Source of the DNA: Clostridium pasteurianum DSM 525 = ATCC 6013
Lineage (GTDB): Bacteria; Bacillota; Clostridia; Clostridiales; Clostridiaceae
Assembly (NCBI RefSeq): GCF_000807255.1
Contig: NZ_CP009268.1
Span: 650,384-714,383 of the forward strand
Direction of reading: 5' to 3'
Length of the DNA: 64,000 nt
Part shown: in pieces, positions 55,259 through 64,000 of the stretch
Position numbering within the stretch: the stretch's first letter is position 1
How the letters are laid out: every line of letters begins with the position of its first letter
The notes under the pieces: generated by a model
Seen by the model: only the letters and a program-made list of their open reading frames with translations
Told to the model about the DNA's origin: nothing
Databases searched by the model: none
Made by a program: the position numbers and the translations under genes

Positions 55259-56308
55259 ATGTTATGTGCACTGATAATGGCCGGAGGTAAAGGAGAAAGA
55301 TTTTGGCCTCTTTCCACAGATGAAAAACCAAAGCAGTTTTTAAAGCTTTTAGGTGAAGAAACCATGATACAGATGACAGTAAACAGACTTAAGGATTTGA
55401 TCCCTGTGGAGAGAATATTTGTAGTTACAGGGGAGAGATACACTAAGTTAGTAAAGGAACAATTACCTGAACTTCCACAGAGAAATATTATAGTAGAACC
55501 TATGGGAAAAAATACAGCACCTTGTATAGCATTATCTGCTTTCCACATTGAAAAGTACTATGAAAATGCTACTATAGCAGTACTGCCCTCAGATCATCTC
55601 ATTAGAAATGAAGAGGAGTTTAGAAATGTTATAGCAACTGCAGATTCATTTATAGAGAAACATGAGGATTCTATCGTAACTTTAGGAATGAAACCGGATA
55701 GAGCAGAAACGGGTTATGGATACATAAAATGTGATAAAACAGATTCCATTGTAAAGGGATTAAAAATAAGAAATGTGGAAATGTTCGTAGAAAAACCAGA
55801 TGAGGAAACTGCAGAGGAATACCTAAGAGACGGAAACTTCCTATGGAATGGTGGTATGTTTGTCTGGAAGGCAAAAAATGTTCTAACACTTACAGAGAAA
55901 TATCTTAAAAACACCTATGATGTACTTAAGGAAATAACTTGCAGTCTAGAGGAAGAATATGAGGAAAAGTTAAAAACTAACTACAACTTAGTAGATAGTG
56001 TATCTATAGATTATGCCATAATGGAGAAAGCAGAAAGTATCTATGTGATACCCAGTGAATTTGGCTGGGATGATGTAGGAACCTGGTATTCTGTAGAGAG
56101 ATACAGAGATAAAGATGAAAATAACAATGTGTGTGTAGGAAATATCATCAATATAAATAGTAAAAATAACATTATTGTAGGAAACAATAAGCCAGTTATA
56201 ATATCTGGATTAGATGATATATTTGTGGTGGAGAGTGATGATGTTATTTTGATTGGTAAAAAAGATGATATTAAGGATATAAAAGATATTAAAAAGACGG
56301 TCCTATGA
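55259..56308 (+). CDS. manC: Mannose-1-phosphate guanylyltransferase
   Basis: A 349-residue nucleotidyltransferase. It has MAGGKGERFWPLSTDEKPKQ (GTP-binding loop), VEPMGKNTAPCIAL, LPSDHLI and FVEKPDEETAEEYL. It makes GDP-mannose. It lacks the C-terminal isomerase domain of bifunctional ManC/AlgA. GGGGGATTGAG precedes the ATG at 55259. The stop codon overlaps the first possible start of the next gene by four bases. Confidence 0.95.
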   Translation: MLCALIMAGGKGERFWPLSTDEKPKQFLKLLGEETMIQMTVNRLKDLIPVERIFVVTGERYTKLVKEQLPELPQRNIIVEPMGKNTAPCIALSAFHIEKYYENATIAVLPSDHLIRNEEEFRNVIATADSFIEKHEDSIVTLGMKPDRAETGYGYIKCDKTDSIVKGLKIRNVEMFVEKPDEETAEEYLRDGNFLWNGGMFVWKAKNVLTLTEKYLKNTYDVLKEITCSLEEEYEEKLKTNYNLVDSVSIDYAIMEKAESIYVIPSEFGWDDVGTWYSVERYRDKDENNNVCVGNIININSKNNIIVGNNKPVIISGLDDIFVVESDDVILIGKKDDIKDIKDIKKTVL

Positions 56309-56322
56309 TTGGAGTTGGAAAT

Positions 56323-57435
56323 GTGAAGGTAGCTTTAGTACATGATTGGTTGACTAATATGGGTGGGGCGGAAAGAGTTGTGATAAATTTTAAAGAGATA
56401 TATAAGGACTCACCTATATACACAACACTTTATAATCCAGAAAAATTAGATGAAGAACTTAAAAATATTGATGTGAGAACATCATTTTTACAGAATGAAA
56501 AAAATCTGAAAAAAGGGCATCAAAGTCTTTTGCCTTTTATGCCTATGGCTTTTGAAAGCTTTGATTTAAATGAATATGATATTATACTCAGTAGTAGTTC
56601 CTCCTGTGCCAAGGGAGTAGTAACAAATCCAAACTCTATGCATGTATGTTATTGTCATACTCCAATGAGGTATGGTTGGGAGTTTTACTATGAGTATGCT
56701 AATAACTGGGACATGAAAAAAATAAAAAGGAATATGCTTAAATATTTTATTAACTATATAAGAGTATGGGATAATGTGTCATCTAATAGAGTAGATTATT
56801 TTATTGCTAATTCTCAAAATGTAGCAAGAAGGATTTGGAAACACTATAGAAGAGAAAGCGTTGTTATTCATCCTCCTGTTAGATGTAAGTTATTTAATAT
56901 TAGTGATATAGATGAGGATTATTTCTTAATACTTTCTAGATTAGTTCCATATAAAAAAGTAGATTTAGCGGTTAAAGCATTTAATGAATTGGGACTACCT
57001 CTAGTTGTAATAGGTGATGGAGTAGAAAGACAAAAATTAGAATCTATAGCTAAAGATAATATTAAGTTTTTAGGCAGACAACCAGATAGTGTAATAAAAG
57101 AGTATTATTCAAAATGTAGGGCTTTTTTATTTCCTGGTGATGAGGATTTTGGTATAACACCACTGGAAGCTCAAGCAAGTGGACGACCTGTAATTGCCTT
57201 TGGAAAAGGTGGAGCACTTGAGACTGTAGTAGAAAATCAAACTGGAGTTTTTTTTAGAGAACAGACGGTGGATAGTTTAAAAGATGCAGTTAAAAGATTT
57301 GAAGGTGTTAAATTTGATAAGCAAGCTATTAGAAAGCATGCTGAAGAATTTGATGAGGAGATATTTAAAGAAAAAATTAAAAGTTTTATAGAAAATTCAT
57401 ATGTTAATTTTAAAAAAAGTTTTAATGTGCTGTGA
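56323..57435 (+). CDS. Glycosyltransferase family 4 (mannosyltransferase-like)
   Basis: A 370-residue GT4 enzyme starting KVALVHDWLTNMGGAERVV, with HVCYCHTPMRYGWEFYYEY in the first half and FLILSRLVPYKKVDLAVKAF then FGITPLEAQASGRPVIAFGK in the nucleotide-binding half. The HTPMRYxW block is common in GDP-mannose users, which fits the neighbouring manC. The GTG at 56323 has GGAG 8 bases upstream; an ATG at 56305 overlapping the manC stop is the alternative. Confidence 0.9.
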   Translation: MKVALVHDWLTNMGGAERVVINFKEIYKDSPIYTTLYNPEKLDEELKNIDVRTSFLQNEKNLKKGHQSLLPFMPMAFESFDLNEYDIILSSSSSCAKGVVTNPNSMHVCYCHTPMRYGWEFYYEYANNWDMKKIKRNMLKYFINYIRVWDNVSSNRVDYFIANSQNVARRIWKHYRRESVVIHPPVRCKLFNISDIDEDYFLILSRLVPYKKVDLAVKAFNELGLPLVVIGDGVERQKLESIAKDNIKFLGRQPDSVIKEYYSKCRAFLFPGDEDFGITPLEAQASGRPVIAFGKGGALETVVENQTGVFFREQTVDSLKDAVKRFEGVKFDKQAIRKHAEEFDEEIFKEKIKSFIENSYVNFKKSFNVL

Positions 57436-57447
57436 ATGGAGTCTGAA

Positions 57448-58656
57448 ATGAATATATTAATAGTTAATACTTATTATTTTCCTAATATAATTGGTGGAGC
57501 AGAAATAAGTGTAAAAAAGTTAGCAGAAGGATTAGTAGCTAATGGACATGAAGTCCACATTATATGTACAGATGTAAAAGATGATAATGAAATTATTAAC
57601 GGGGTGAATGTTCACAGAATAAAGCTTAGTAATATATATCAGCCTATAGAATTAAGAAATAAGAATATTTTAAAGAAAATGATTGGAAGAATTAATGATA
57701 TATATAATATGTTTAATAGAAAAAAACTTAAAGAAGCGATATTAGAAATTTCACCAGATATAATGCATGTTAACAATATATATGGTATTAGTCCTGCAAT
57801 ATGGAATTTGGCTAAAGATATGGAAATAAAATTAGTGCACACTATAAGAGATTACTATTTGATGTGCCCTAAAATAAGTATGTTAAAAGAAAATAAAATA
57901 TGTAATAAAAAGAATATTGTATGTAAAGTATTCTGCAATATAAATAGAAATATATCTAATAAGGTGGATTTTGTTACAGCACCTTCACAGTATACATTAG
58001 ATACATTTATTAATGACGGATTTTTTAATTTATCTAAAAAAGAAAAAGTATTTAATGCAATAGATTTTGATCAGAAAATGGTTAGAGAAATATACTTTTC
58101 AAAAAATTTTAATATTAGCAATGATAAGATAATAAAATTTGTTTTTATGGGGAGTTTAAATAAAAATAAAGGTATTGACTTGTTATTAAAAGCATTCTCA
58201 GAAGTTAGAAATAAAGAAATCGAATTAATAATTGCAGGCAAAGGTCCATTAGAACAAATGGTCAACGAATACTGTAATATGGACAAGCGTATACACTATA
58301 AAGGTTTCCTAAGAGAAGAAAAAATTAATGCAATTCTTAGGGAAAGTCATGTTTTAGTAGCACCATCAGTATGGAATGAACCGTTTGGAAGAGTTGTAAT
58401 AGACGCATATAAAAATTGTATGCCGGTAATAGCAGGTAATTATGGAGGACTTAAAGAAATAGTAAAAAATGATTTTACAGGAAAACTTATAGAGCCAAAT
58501 AATAAAAATGAATTTATAAAAACAATAGAATATTTTACTAATAGAAGTATCATAAAACAAATGTTAAAAAATTGTATGGATGAATTAGCCGAATATTCTA
58601 TACAAAAGCAAGTGGAGCATTTTGAAAATATTTATAAAATTTGTTTAGAGGATTAA
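57448..58656 (+). CDS. Glycosyltransferase family 4
   Basis: A 402-residue GT4 enzyme: MNILIVNTYYFPNIIGGAEI at the start, FVMGSLNKNKGIDLLLKAF-type hinge strand (VFMGSLNKNKGIDLLLKAFS) and VAPSVWNEPFGRVVIDAYKN near the C-terminus. A Cys-rich stretch (MCPKISMLKENKICNKKNIVC), found in some GT4 proteins, lies in the middle. The ATG at 57448 has GGAG six bases upstream; an in-frame ATG at 57436 directly follows the previous stop. Donor and acceptor are unknown. Confidence 0.9.
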   Translation: MNILIVNTYYFPNIIGGAEISVKKLAEGLVANGHEVHIICTDVKDDNEIINGVNVHRIKLSNIYQPIELRNKNILKKMIGRINDIYNMFNRKKLKEAILEISPDIMHVNNIYGISPAIWNLAKDMEIKLVHTIRDYYLMCPKISMLKENKICNKKNIVCKVFCNINRNISNKVDFVTAPSQYTLDTFINDGFFNLSKKEKVFNAIDFDQKMVREIYFSKNFNISNDKIIKFVFMGSLNKNKGIDLLLKAFSEVRNKEIELIIAGKGPLEQMVNEYCNMDKRIHYKGFLREEKINAILRESHVLVAPSVWNEPFGRVVIDAYKNCMPVIAGNYGGLKEIVKNDFTGKLIEPNNKNEFIKTIEYFTNRSIIKQMLKNCMDELAEYSIQKQVEHFENIYKICLED

Positions 58657-58699
58657 GATTAAATCATAAAGAATTTATACAATATCAAGGAGAAATCTA

Positions 58700-59743
58700 A
58701 TGAAAACTTGTTTTTGTCCATATGAATCAAAATTAAATAAATATGTTGAGATAATACAGGATTGTCTAAAATTAAAAAATATAGAAGTATATAGTATTAA
58801 GAGTGTTCTAAGTAATAGAAAATTATTTAAAGAAGTATCTATTTACAATTTTAATTGGTTTGAAAATGTAGATAAAAGTAAGATTAAGATGATACCAAAA
58901 ATAATCTGTAAGATATTATTTATAAAATACTTAAGAATAAAAAAGAAAAAAATAATTTGGACTATGCATAATAAGGAACCGCACAATTCCAAAAATAATT
59001 TACTAGCACAATTTATGATAAAGTTTATGGCTGTAAATTCACAAAAAATAGTTGTACTATCTAATGAAAGTAAGGTAACTTTAAAAAAATTTATTAGTGA
59101 GGAAGAGATTGAAAAAAAAGTTAAGCTAATTGCACATCCAAACTATTTAGGTTCATATAAAAATAGTAAAGTAGATGATATTAGTAATAATAATTATTTG
59201 AATTTACTATTTATTGGAAGGGTACAGCCATATAAAAATATAGAGTTGCTAATAGATGTTTCGAATTCATTTTACAATAAAAATGTAAATTTTATTATAG
59301 CAGGTAAACCTAATACAAGTGAATATGGTGAAATGTTGAAAAAAAGTATCAAAAATAAAAATATAAAAACGAAGTTTTCTTTTATAGAAGATGAGGAAAT
59401 GATTTCATTAATAAAAATGAGTGACGCAATTATTTTACCATATGATATCCAAAGTAGTTTAAATTCTGGAACAATTATGTTAGCTTTTTCAAATAAAAAA
59501 ACTGTGATAAGTCCACTAATAGGAACACTTAAAGACATAAAAAATGAAAATTTATATTTTACATATGAATATTCATCTCAAGAGGAACATAAAAAAAAGT
59601 TAAAAGAAGCAATTATAAATGTTACTAAAAAATCTAGAGTTGAAATTCGAAATATGGGAGAAAGATGTTTTGACTACGTAAAAGAACATAATAGTAAAGA
59701 ACTTATTGCAGAAAAGTATGAAGAACTATATAACAACTTATAG
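58700..59743 (+). CDS. Glycosyltransferase (GT4-like, GT-B fold)
   Basis: A 347-residue protein. IIWTMHNKEPHN in the N-terminal half and LLFIGRVQPYKNIELLIDVS, IIAGKPNTSEYGEML and LPYDIQSSLNSGTIMLAFSN in the C-terminal half fit a GT-B transferase such as those of the GumH/EpsF type. CAAGGAGAAATC precedes the ATG. Codon use is noticeably more A-rich than in ugd and manC, suggesting that this part of the cluster is separately acquired. Confidence 0.82.
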   Translation: MKTCFCPYESKLNKYVEIIQDCLKLKNIEVYSIKSVLSNRKLFKEVSIYNFNWFENVDKSKIKMIPKIICKILFIKYLRIKKKKIIWTMHNKEPHNSKNNLLAQFMIKFMAVNSQKIVVLSNESKVTLKKFISEEEIEKKVKLIAHPNYLGSYKNSKVDDISNNNYLNLLFIGRVQPYKNIELLIDVSNSFYNKNVNFIIAGKPNTSEYGEMLKKSIKNKNIKTKFSFIEDEEMISLIKMSDAIILPYDIQSSLNSGTIMLAFSNKKTVISPLIGTLKDIKNENLYFTYEYSSQEEHKKKLKEAIINVTKKSRVEIRNMGERCFDYVKEHNSKELIAEKYEELYNNL

Positions 59744-59757
59744 AAAGGAATTCGTAA

Positions 59758-60765
59758 ATGAAAAAGGTAGTACCTATAGTAATTATTGAGTTCAATAGTT
59801 ATGCTAGAACAATAAAATATATATATGATTTTCTCGATAGTGTTATATATGAAAAAGTTAGTTTTATTATAGTTGATAATGGAGATAGTGATAATAATTA
59901 TAATTCTATAAAAAAAGAAATTAAAAATAAATTTGAAAGCAAATATGAATTAAATATACTAGAAAATAATGATAAGCGAATAAAAAAGGCAATTAAAATT
60001 ATTGTTAAAATAAAAGATATATATATAGTAGATATTGTTCTAATAAAAGCAAAAGAAAATTATGGATTTGCCATAGGAAATAACATAGGAGTTAGTATAG
60101 CTGAAAAAATATATAAAGTAGATCATATAATTTTTAGTAATAGCGATATTAGGTTCAATGAAAGCTTTAATTTGAAAAAATTAATTGAAAAGTTAAAATC
60201 AGATTCGCAAATAGCTTTAGTTGGTCCGAAAATTATAGGCCTAGATAATGAAGCTCAGACTCCATGTGAAGAAAAGACTATAATGGAAAGATGGAATTTA
60301 CTATCAATTGTATGGCCATTAAATAGAATTTTTAAAATAAAATTTTTAAATACTTCTGATGATGTTATACATATAAACGAGAATTATATACCTTATAGAA
60401 TATTAGGGGCATTTATGTTATTTGATTTTAAAAAGTTTTTAGAAATAAACATGTTCGATGAAAATACATTTTTATATGCAGAAGAACTTATAATAGCAGA
60501 AAAGTTAAAGCAATTAGATTATAAGACATATTATTGCAATTCTCAAATTTTAATTCATGAACAAGGAGGAACAACTAAGAAAGTTTTAAATAATATTAAT
60601 AAAATAAAGCTTAGATTTAATTCTGAAATGTATTACTATAGTAGATATAAAAAAGTAAATAATAAAATAATTTTTATAACAAAAGTATTATTTAATTTTT
60701 ATATTTTTAAGTTAAATATATATCATTATTTTCAAAATAAATTTATGAAAAAAATTAATTTATAA
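59758..60765 (+). CDS. Glycosyltransferase family 2
   Basis: A 335-residue GT-A enzyme. FIIVDNGDSDNNYNSI, KAKENYGFAIGNNIGVSIAE and HIIFSNSDIRF (the DxD-equivalent) are typical of rhamnosyltransferase-like GT2 proteins, and LGAFMLFDFKKFLEINMFDE then FLYAEELIIAEKLKQLDYKT completes the family pattern. AAAGGAATTC precedes the ATG. It lies 14 bp after the previous gene. Confidence 0.85.
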   Translation: MKKVVPIVIIEFNSYARTIKYIYDFLDSVIYEKVSFIIVDNGDSDNNYNSIKKEIKNKFESKYELNILENNDKRIKKAIKIIVKIKDIYIVDIVLIKAKENYGFAIGNNIGVSIAEKIYKVDHIIFSNSDIRFNESFNLKKLIEKLKSDSQIALVGPKIIGLDNEAQTPCEEKTIMERWNLLSIVWPLNRIFKIKFLNTSDDVIHINENYIPYRILGAFMLFDFKKFLEINMFDENTFLYAEELIIAEKLKQLDYKTYYCNSQILIHEQGGTTKKVLNNINKIKLRFNSEMYYYSRYKKVNNKIIFITKVLFNFYIFKLNIYHYFQNKFMKKINL

Positions 60766-60934
60766 AATAAAATTTTTTTATTTTATAGAAAGTCATATTA
60801 CTGTATTAATAGAAAGTGGAAGTTAACTGTTAATAAGATAGAATTAAAAATTTATAAGTAGCTATAAGTTATTTTAAAGCTATTATTAAAAAATTATTAA
60901 GTAACATCATTATTTATTAAAAGGAAGAGGTACA

Positions 60935-61855
60935 ATGAAAATTGGAATTATAATAGTTACATACAATAGAAAAGAATGCTTATTAAAATCACTAAAATTA
61001 TATGAACAACAGAGTAAGCTACCATCATATATATTAGTTGTAAATAATAATAGTAATGATGGAACAGAAAAAGTGTTAAATGATTGGAAAAATGATGAAA
61101 AACATTTTAAAAAGTATGTTATAAATTTAAATAATAACATTGGTGGCAGTGGAGGATTTTATACTGGACTAAAAAAAGGATTGGAACTTGATGCTGATTG
61201 GATTTGGGTATCAGATGATGATGCATATCCTGAAAAAGATGCATTAGAAAACATATATAAGTATGTAAAGTCAAATGATGAAAAAACAATTCATAAAATT
61301 TCTACTATTTGTGGACAAGTGATTAATAATAATAAAATAGATGAATCACATAGGAAAAGACTAAAAAAAAGTTTTTTAAAAATAGATTTTATTCCAGTTA
61401 ATAAAAATGAGTACGATAAGGAAAGTTTTGAATTAGAACTATTTTCTTATGTTGGTTCTGCAATAAATAAGAGATATTTAAAACAGGCTGGATTGCCAGA
61501 AAAAGATTATTTTATTTATTATGATGATACAGAGCATTCATATAGATTAAGTAAAAAAGGAAAAATAATATGTCTTCCAAGTGTAAAAATTATACATGAT
61601 GTTGATTCAAGAACTAGCTGTGATGTAGACTGGAAGAAATATTATGGAATGAGAAATAGACTTTTATTTTTAAAAAAACATTTTAACATAAGATATTATA
61701 TATATTCATATGTAACACAAATAATTAAATGTGCCATAAGGGATATAATTAAATCTTCTTTAATTGAAAATGTGCAAATAAGAGACGCACTTAAGGATAG
61801 TAGGCAAAATGTTTTAGGATTACATAGCAAATATAAACCGGGATGGAAACCATAG
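60935..61855 (+). CDS. Glycosyltransferase family 2 (GlfT2/rhamnosyltransferase-like)
   Basis: A 306-residue GT-A enzyme: IGIIIVTYNRKECLLKSLKL, NNNSNDGTEKVL, LNNNIGGSGGFYTGLKKGLE and WIWVSDDDAYPEKDALENIY (DDD metal site). The NIGGSGGF and DDDAYP blocks resemble galactofuranosyltransferases and rhamnosyltransferases; with glf downstream a Galf transferase is plausible. AAAAGGAAGAGG precedes the ATG. Confidence 0.88.
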   Translation: MKIGIIIVTYNRKECLLKSLKLYEQQSKLPSYILVVNNNSNDGTEKVLNDWKNDEKHFKKYVINLNNNIGGSGGFYTGLKKGLELDADWIWVSDDDAYPEKDALENIYKYVKSNDEKTIHKISTICGQVINNNKIDESHRKRLKKSFLKIDFIPVNKNEYDKESFELELFSYVGSAINKRYLKQAGLPEKDYFIYYDDTEHSYRLSKKGKIICLPSVKIIHDVDSRTSCDVDWKKYYGMRNRLLFLKKHFNIRYYIYSYVTQIIKCAIRDIIKSSLIENVQIRDALKDSRQNVLGLHSKYKPGWKP

Positions 61856-61910
61856 ATACGATAATCTTAAGGGTAAATATGGATATATGATAATTTGAGA
61901 GGATATTATT

Positions 61911-63194
61911 ATGAAAATAACTGACAAATGTATCAATTTTTTAGAATATATAGTTGCTATTTGTATGATCTTAGATTTTCATTCAGTATGGACACGGGTT
62001 AATTCCGATTTAAAAACAATAAATTCACTTGTATTATTTGTAACACTAGCTATTTTGGGATTAATAGTAATCAAATATATTATAAGAAATAAAAAAGAGT
62101 TTACTGTATTATTAATTATTATAACAAGTATAGTAATATATAATATTATATTTATATCTTTTAATCAAATAAATACTAAAAATTTTATTTTGGTATTTTT
62201 AGTTATATTATTAGAATTTATAATTTATTCAATTTATAATATAAAAATAAATAAAAATAATGTAATATTAACAAATATATCGAATGTAATTATAATACTT
62301 TCTGTTATATCACTTGTTTTTTATATATTTGGAAGTAATATGAATTTAGTATCACCTAATAAACAAGTTCTAATCGATTGGGGAGGAGAACATTTTATTC
62401 CAAGTTATTATAATTTATATTATGAAACTCAAATAACCTTTATATCTAACTTTAGAGTAATAAGAAATAGTGGAATATTTAATGAACCAGCTATATACGC
62501 TGCTTGTTTATGTTTAGCTTTAATACCACAATTATTTTTAAATGCCAAAAAAAATAAGATTAAAATAGGAATTATATTATTTACTTTAGTAACAACATTT
62601 TCAACTACTGGAATAATTGTAGGACTATTATTGACTTGTATTAGCTTATTTTTTAGAAGAACATATAGAATTAAAAATTCTATTAAGATTTTATTAATGC
62701 CAATTTTAGTGTTTTGTTCAATATATGTTATAGTTTTTTTTATAAATGATAAATTAATTCAAAGTAAATATAATTCTAGAGGATCATATTCAGTAAGAAT
62801 GGATGATATTAGAGTTGGAATTGAGGCATGGAAAGATCACAAATTTTTAGGTAATGGTTATAATGACAAAGTATCAATACAAAATTATATGGATCTTAGC
62901 ATAAGAGGAGTTGATACAGGCGGAAGCAATGGTACTATGCTGATATTATCACAGGGAGGAATATATTTGTTAAGTATTTATATTATATCTTTTTCTTTAG
63001 CTATTGCTTATTCTATAAAAAGAAAGAATTTTAATAATATATATATTTATTTAACAATAGTAATTTTACTTTGTGCAAATGCTATACCATATAATTATAT
63101 TGTTGTTTATTTTGTGGGCAATGGCATAATATGTAATTTTATATCTAAAGGTATAGAGAAATCTAAGATAAATGGTGGCTTTAAAATAAAGTAA
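61911..63194 (+). CDS. O-antigen/capsule polymerase-like membrane protein (Wzy type)
   Basis: A 427-residue protein with about eleven transmembrane helices and a large extracytoplasmic loop (residues of roughly 135-190, containing FRVIRNSGIFNEPAIYAACL). The RNSGIFNEPxxYA segment and the late FLGNGYNDKVS and GSNGTMLILSQGG are typical of Wzy-like polymerases. It would join repeat units outside the membrane. No Wzx flippase is seen yet, presumably beyond the window. GAGAGGATATT precedes the ATG. Confidence 0.82.
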   Translation: MKITDKCINFLEYIVAICMILDFHSVWTRVNSDLKTINSLVLFVTLAILGLIVIKYIIRNKKEFTVLLIIITSIVIYNIIFISFNQINTKNFILVFLVILLEFIIYSIYNIKINKNNVILTNISNVIIILSVISLVFYIFGSNMNLVSPNKQVLIDWGGEHFIPSYYNLYYETQITFISNFRVIRNSGIFNEPAIYAACLCLALIPQLFLNAKKNKIKIGIILFTLVTTFSTTGIIVGLLLTCISLFFRRTYRIKNSIKILLMPILVFCSIYVIVFFINDKLIQSKYNSRGSYSVRMDDIRVGIEAWKDHKFLGNGYNDKVSIQNYMDLSIRGVDTGGSNGTMLILSQGGIYLLSIYIISFSLAIAYSIKRKNFNNIYIYLTIVILLCANAIPYNYIVVYFVGNGIICNFISKGIEKSKINGGFKIK

Positions 63195-63669
63195 AGTTAA
63201 AATTTACTTAAAAACTTTCTAAAATAGTATATATTGATTGTATCAATTACAAAAGATAGTATATATAAATAAAACAATGTGATATAGATTCAATTATAGA
63301 TAATTAAGATTATTTTTAGGGGTAATTTTATAAATGAAATGTTTCAAAAATATAGTTTTAGACAAATTAATTGAAATTTTATGTTTTGTGTATTCTTGCC
63401 TATATAGTATAAATCAGTAATAAAATCTATGAAATGGACATAAAGTGGATTGTTTTATTATATCTAATTGAAGAGTTTGATAAAAATCAAAAAAGTATAA
63501 AATCAAGAAAATATTCTTGTAATTTATAATAATAATTTTTATGCTAATACATTATTATTGTTCAACAACATAACAATAATAAAATATAAGTTTATTTATT
63601 TTACAATTAAAATAAATAAGTTATTCACTAAGTTTTTTGTAGTATAATTTAACAGGGGGATAAAAGTCT
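63195..63669 (+). other. Non-coding interval with a 28-codon frame (63334-63420)
   Basis: A 475-bp A+T-rich gap in the polysaccharide cluster. One short frame has a fair ribosome site (TAGGGGT) and reads MKCFKNIVLDKLIEILCFVY plus eight residues; it may be the remnant of a lost gene. No terminator with a good T tract was found. Confidence 0.4.
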
Positions 63670-64000
63670 ATGAAAAAATATAATTATATAATAGTAGGAT
63701 CTGGTATTTTTGGGGCCATTTTTGCTTATGAAGCAAATAAAATAGGGAAAAAATGTTTAGTTATAGATAAAAGAAGTCACATTGGAGGGAATATATATTG
63801 TGAAGACATAGAAGGTATTAATGTTCATAAATATGGCGCTCATATATTCCATACGAGTAATAAGAAAGTTTGGGATTATATAAATAGTTTTGCTGAATTT
63901 AATAGATATACAAATTCACCAATTGCGATTTATAAGGATGAGCTTTATAATATGCCATTTAATATGAACACTTTTAATAGGCTATGGGGAGTAAGAACTC
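63670..64000 (+). CDS. glf: UDP-galactopyranose mutase (5' part, cut by window end)
   Basis: The first 110 residues of Glf. YIIVGSGIFGAIFAYEA is the FAD Rossmann motif, followed by VIDKRSHIGGNIYCED, KYGAHIFHTSNKKVWDYI and NSPIAIYKDELYNMPFNMNT, all highly conserved in the family. It converts UDP-galactopyranose to UDP-galactofuranose. AGGGGGATAAAAG precedes the ATG. It implies that galactofuranose is in the polymer. Confidence 0.95.
   Translation, partial: MKKYNYIIVGSGIFGAIFAYEANKIGKKCLVIDKRSHIGGNIYCEDIEGINVHKYGAHIFHTSNKKVWDYINSFAEFNRYTNSPIAIYKDELYNMPFNMNTFNRLWGVRT

Noticed and set aside
63334-63420. 28-codon gene before glf
   Set aside because: The ribosome site is only fair and the peptide matches nothing; I mention it within the gap description and do not call it a gene.
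1-64000. tRNA or rRNA genes
   Set aside because: I saw no GTTCRANNC T-arm plus cloverleaf and no rRNA sequence. A covariance scan would be needed to exclude them fully.

Overview
The window is A+T-rich and carries endospore-germination permeases, Gram-positive LytR-CpsA-Psr proteins, strong AGGAGG-type ribosome binding sites and a clostridial-type CRISPR repeat. I read it as chromosome of a cluster I Clostridium (possibly near C. kluyveri, C. tyrobutyricum or C. ljungdahlii; the species is inference).

Layout. 0.1-2.3 kb: two COG0523 (CobW-like) metal GTPases and a His-rich YmaF protein. 2.4-4 kb: nitroreductase and a SEC-C protein. 4.1-6 kb: an RloA/RloB pair resembling the AbiL phage-exclusion system. 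6.1-7.2 kb: a CadD remnant and an acyltransferase. 8-9.2 kb: an iron-sulfur aldo/keto reductase behind a MerR-type promoter. 9.3-12.9 kb: larC, larB and a NiCoT nickel transporter (nickel-pincer cofactor assembly). 13.2-26 kb: four similar chemoreceptors interspersed with a decayed MFS transporter, a decayed germination permease, a membrane glycosyltransferase-like protein and a glycerophosphodiesterase. 26.4-37.3 kb: bioB, an intact germination permease, an amino-acid ABC transporter with alsS behind it, a 4-hydroxybutyrate dehydrogenase-like alcohol dehydrogenase, a truncated GHKL/STAS-like protein, an LCP protein and an aldo/keto reductase. 37.9-43.3 kb: a fifth chemoreceptor, a second LCP protein and small membrane proteins. 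43.5-45.9 kb: a compact locus of (broken) GHKL ATPase, RES-domain protein and STAS-like protein, the best candidate for an undescribed system. 46.1-50.2 kb: a gntP 3' stump, a three-gene DDE/AAA transposon and an orphan CRISPR array of nine repeats. 50.4-52.6 kb: an NlpC/P60 hydrolase and a third LCP protein. 53.2 kb to the end: a surface polysaccharide cluster (initiating sugar transferase, ugd, manC, five glycosyltransferases, Wzy-like polymerase, glf cut by the window edge).

A non-coding theme runs through the whole window. A modular repeat of about 130 bp occurs six times in intergenic positions in both orientations. Its core is a stem plus a second strong hairpin, and the loop of the first stem holds 0, 1 or 3 copies of a module of about 53 bp. 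A diverged relative and solo modules also occur. This looks like a structured RNA or a small non-autonomous mobile repeat; I could not match it to a named family.

How the genes fit together: the first 13 kb is rich in metal handling (COG0523, YmaF, LarB/LarC, NiCoT). The middle is sensory and motility related. The last 14 kb builds a cell-surface glycan that probably contains glucuronate-, mannose- and galactofuranose-derived residues, with LCP proteins as plausible ligases to the wall. Several genes are decaying (CadD, MFS, GerAB, GHKL ATPase, gntP), so this stretch is in active turnover.
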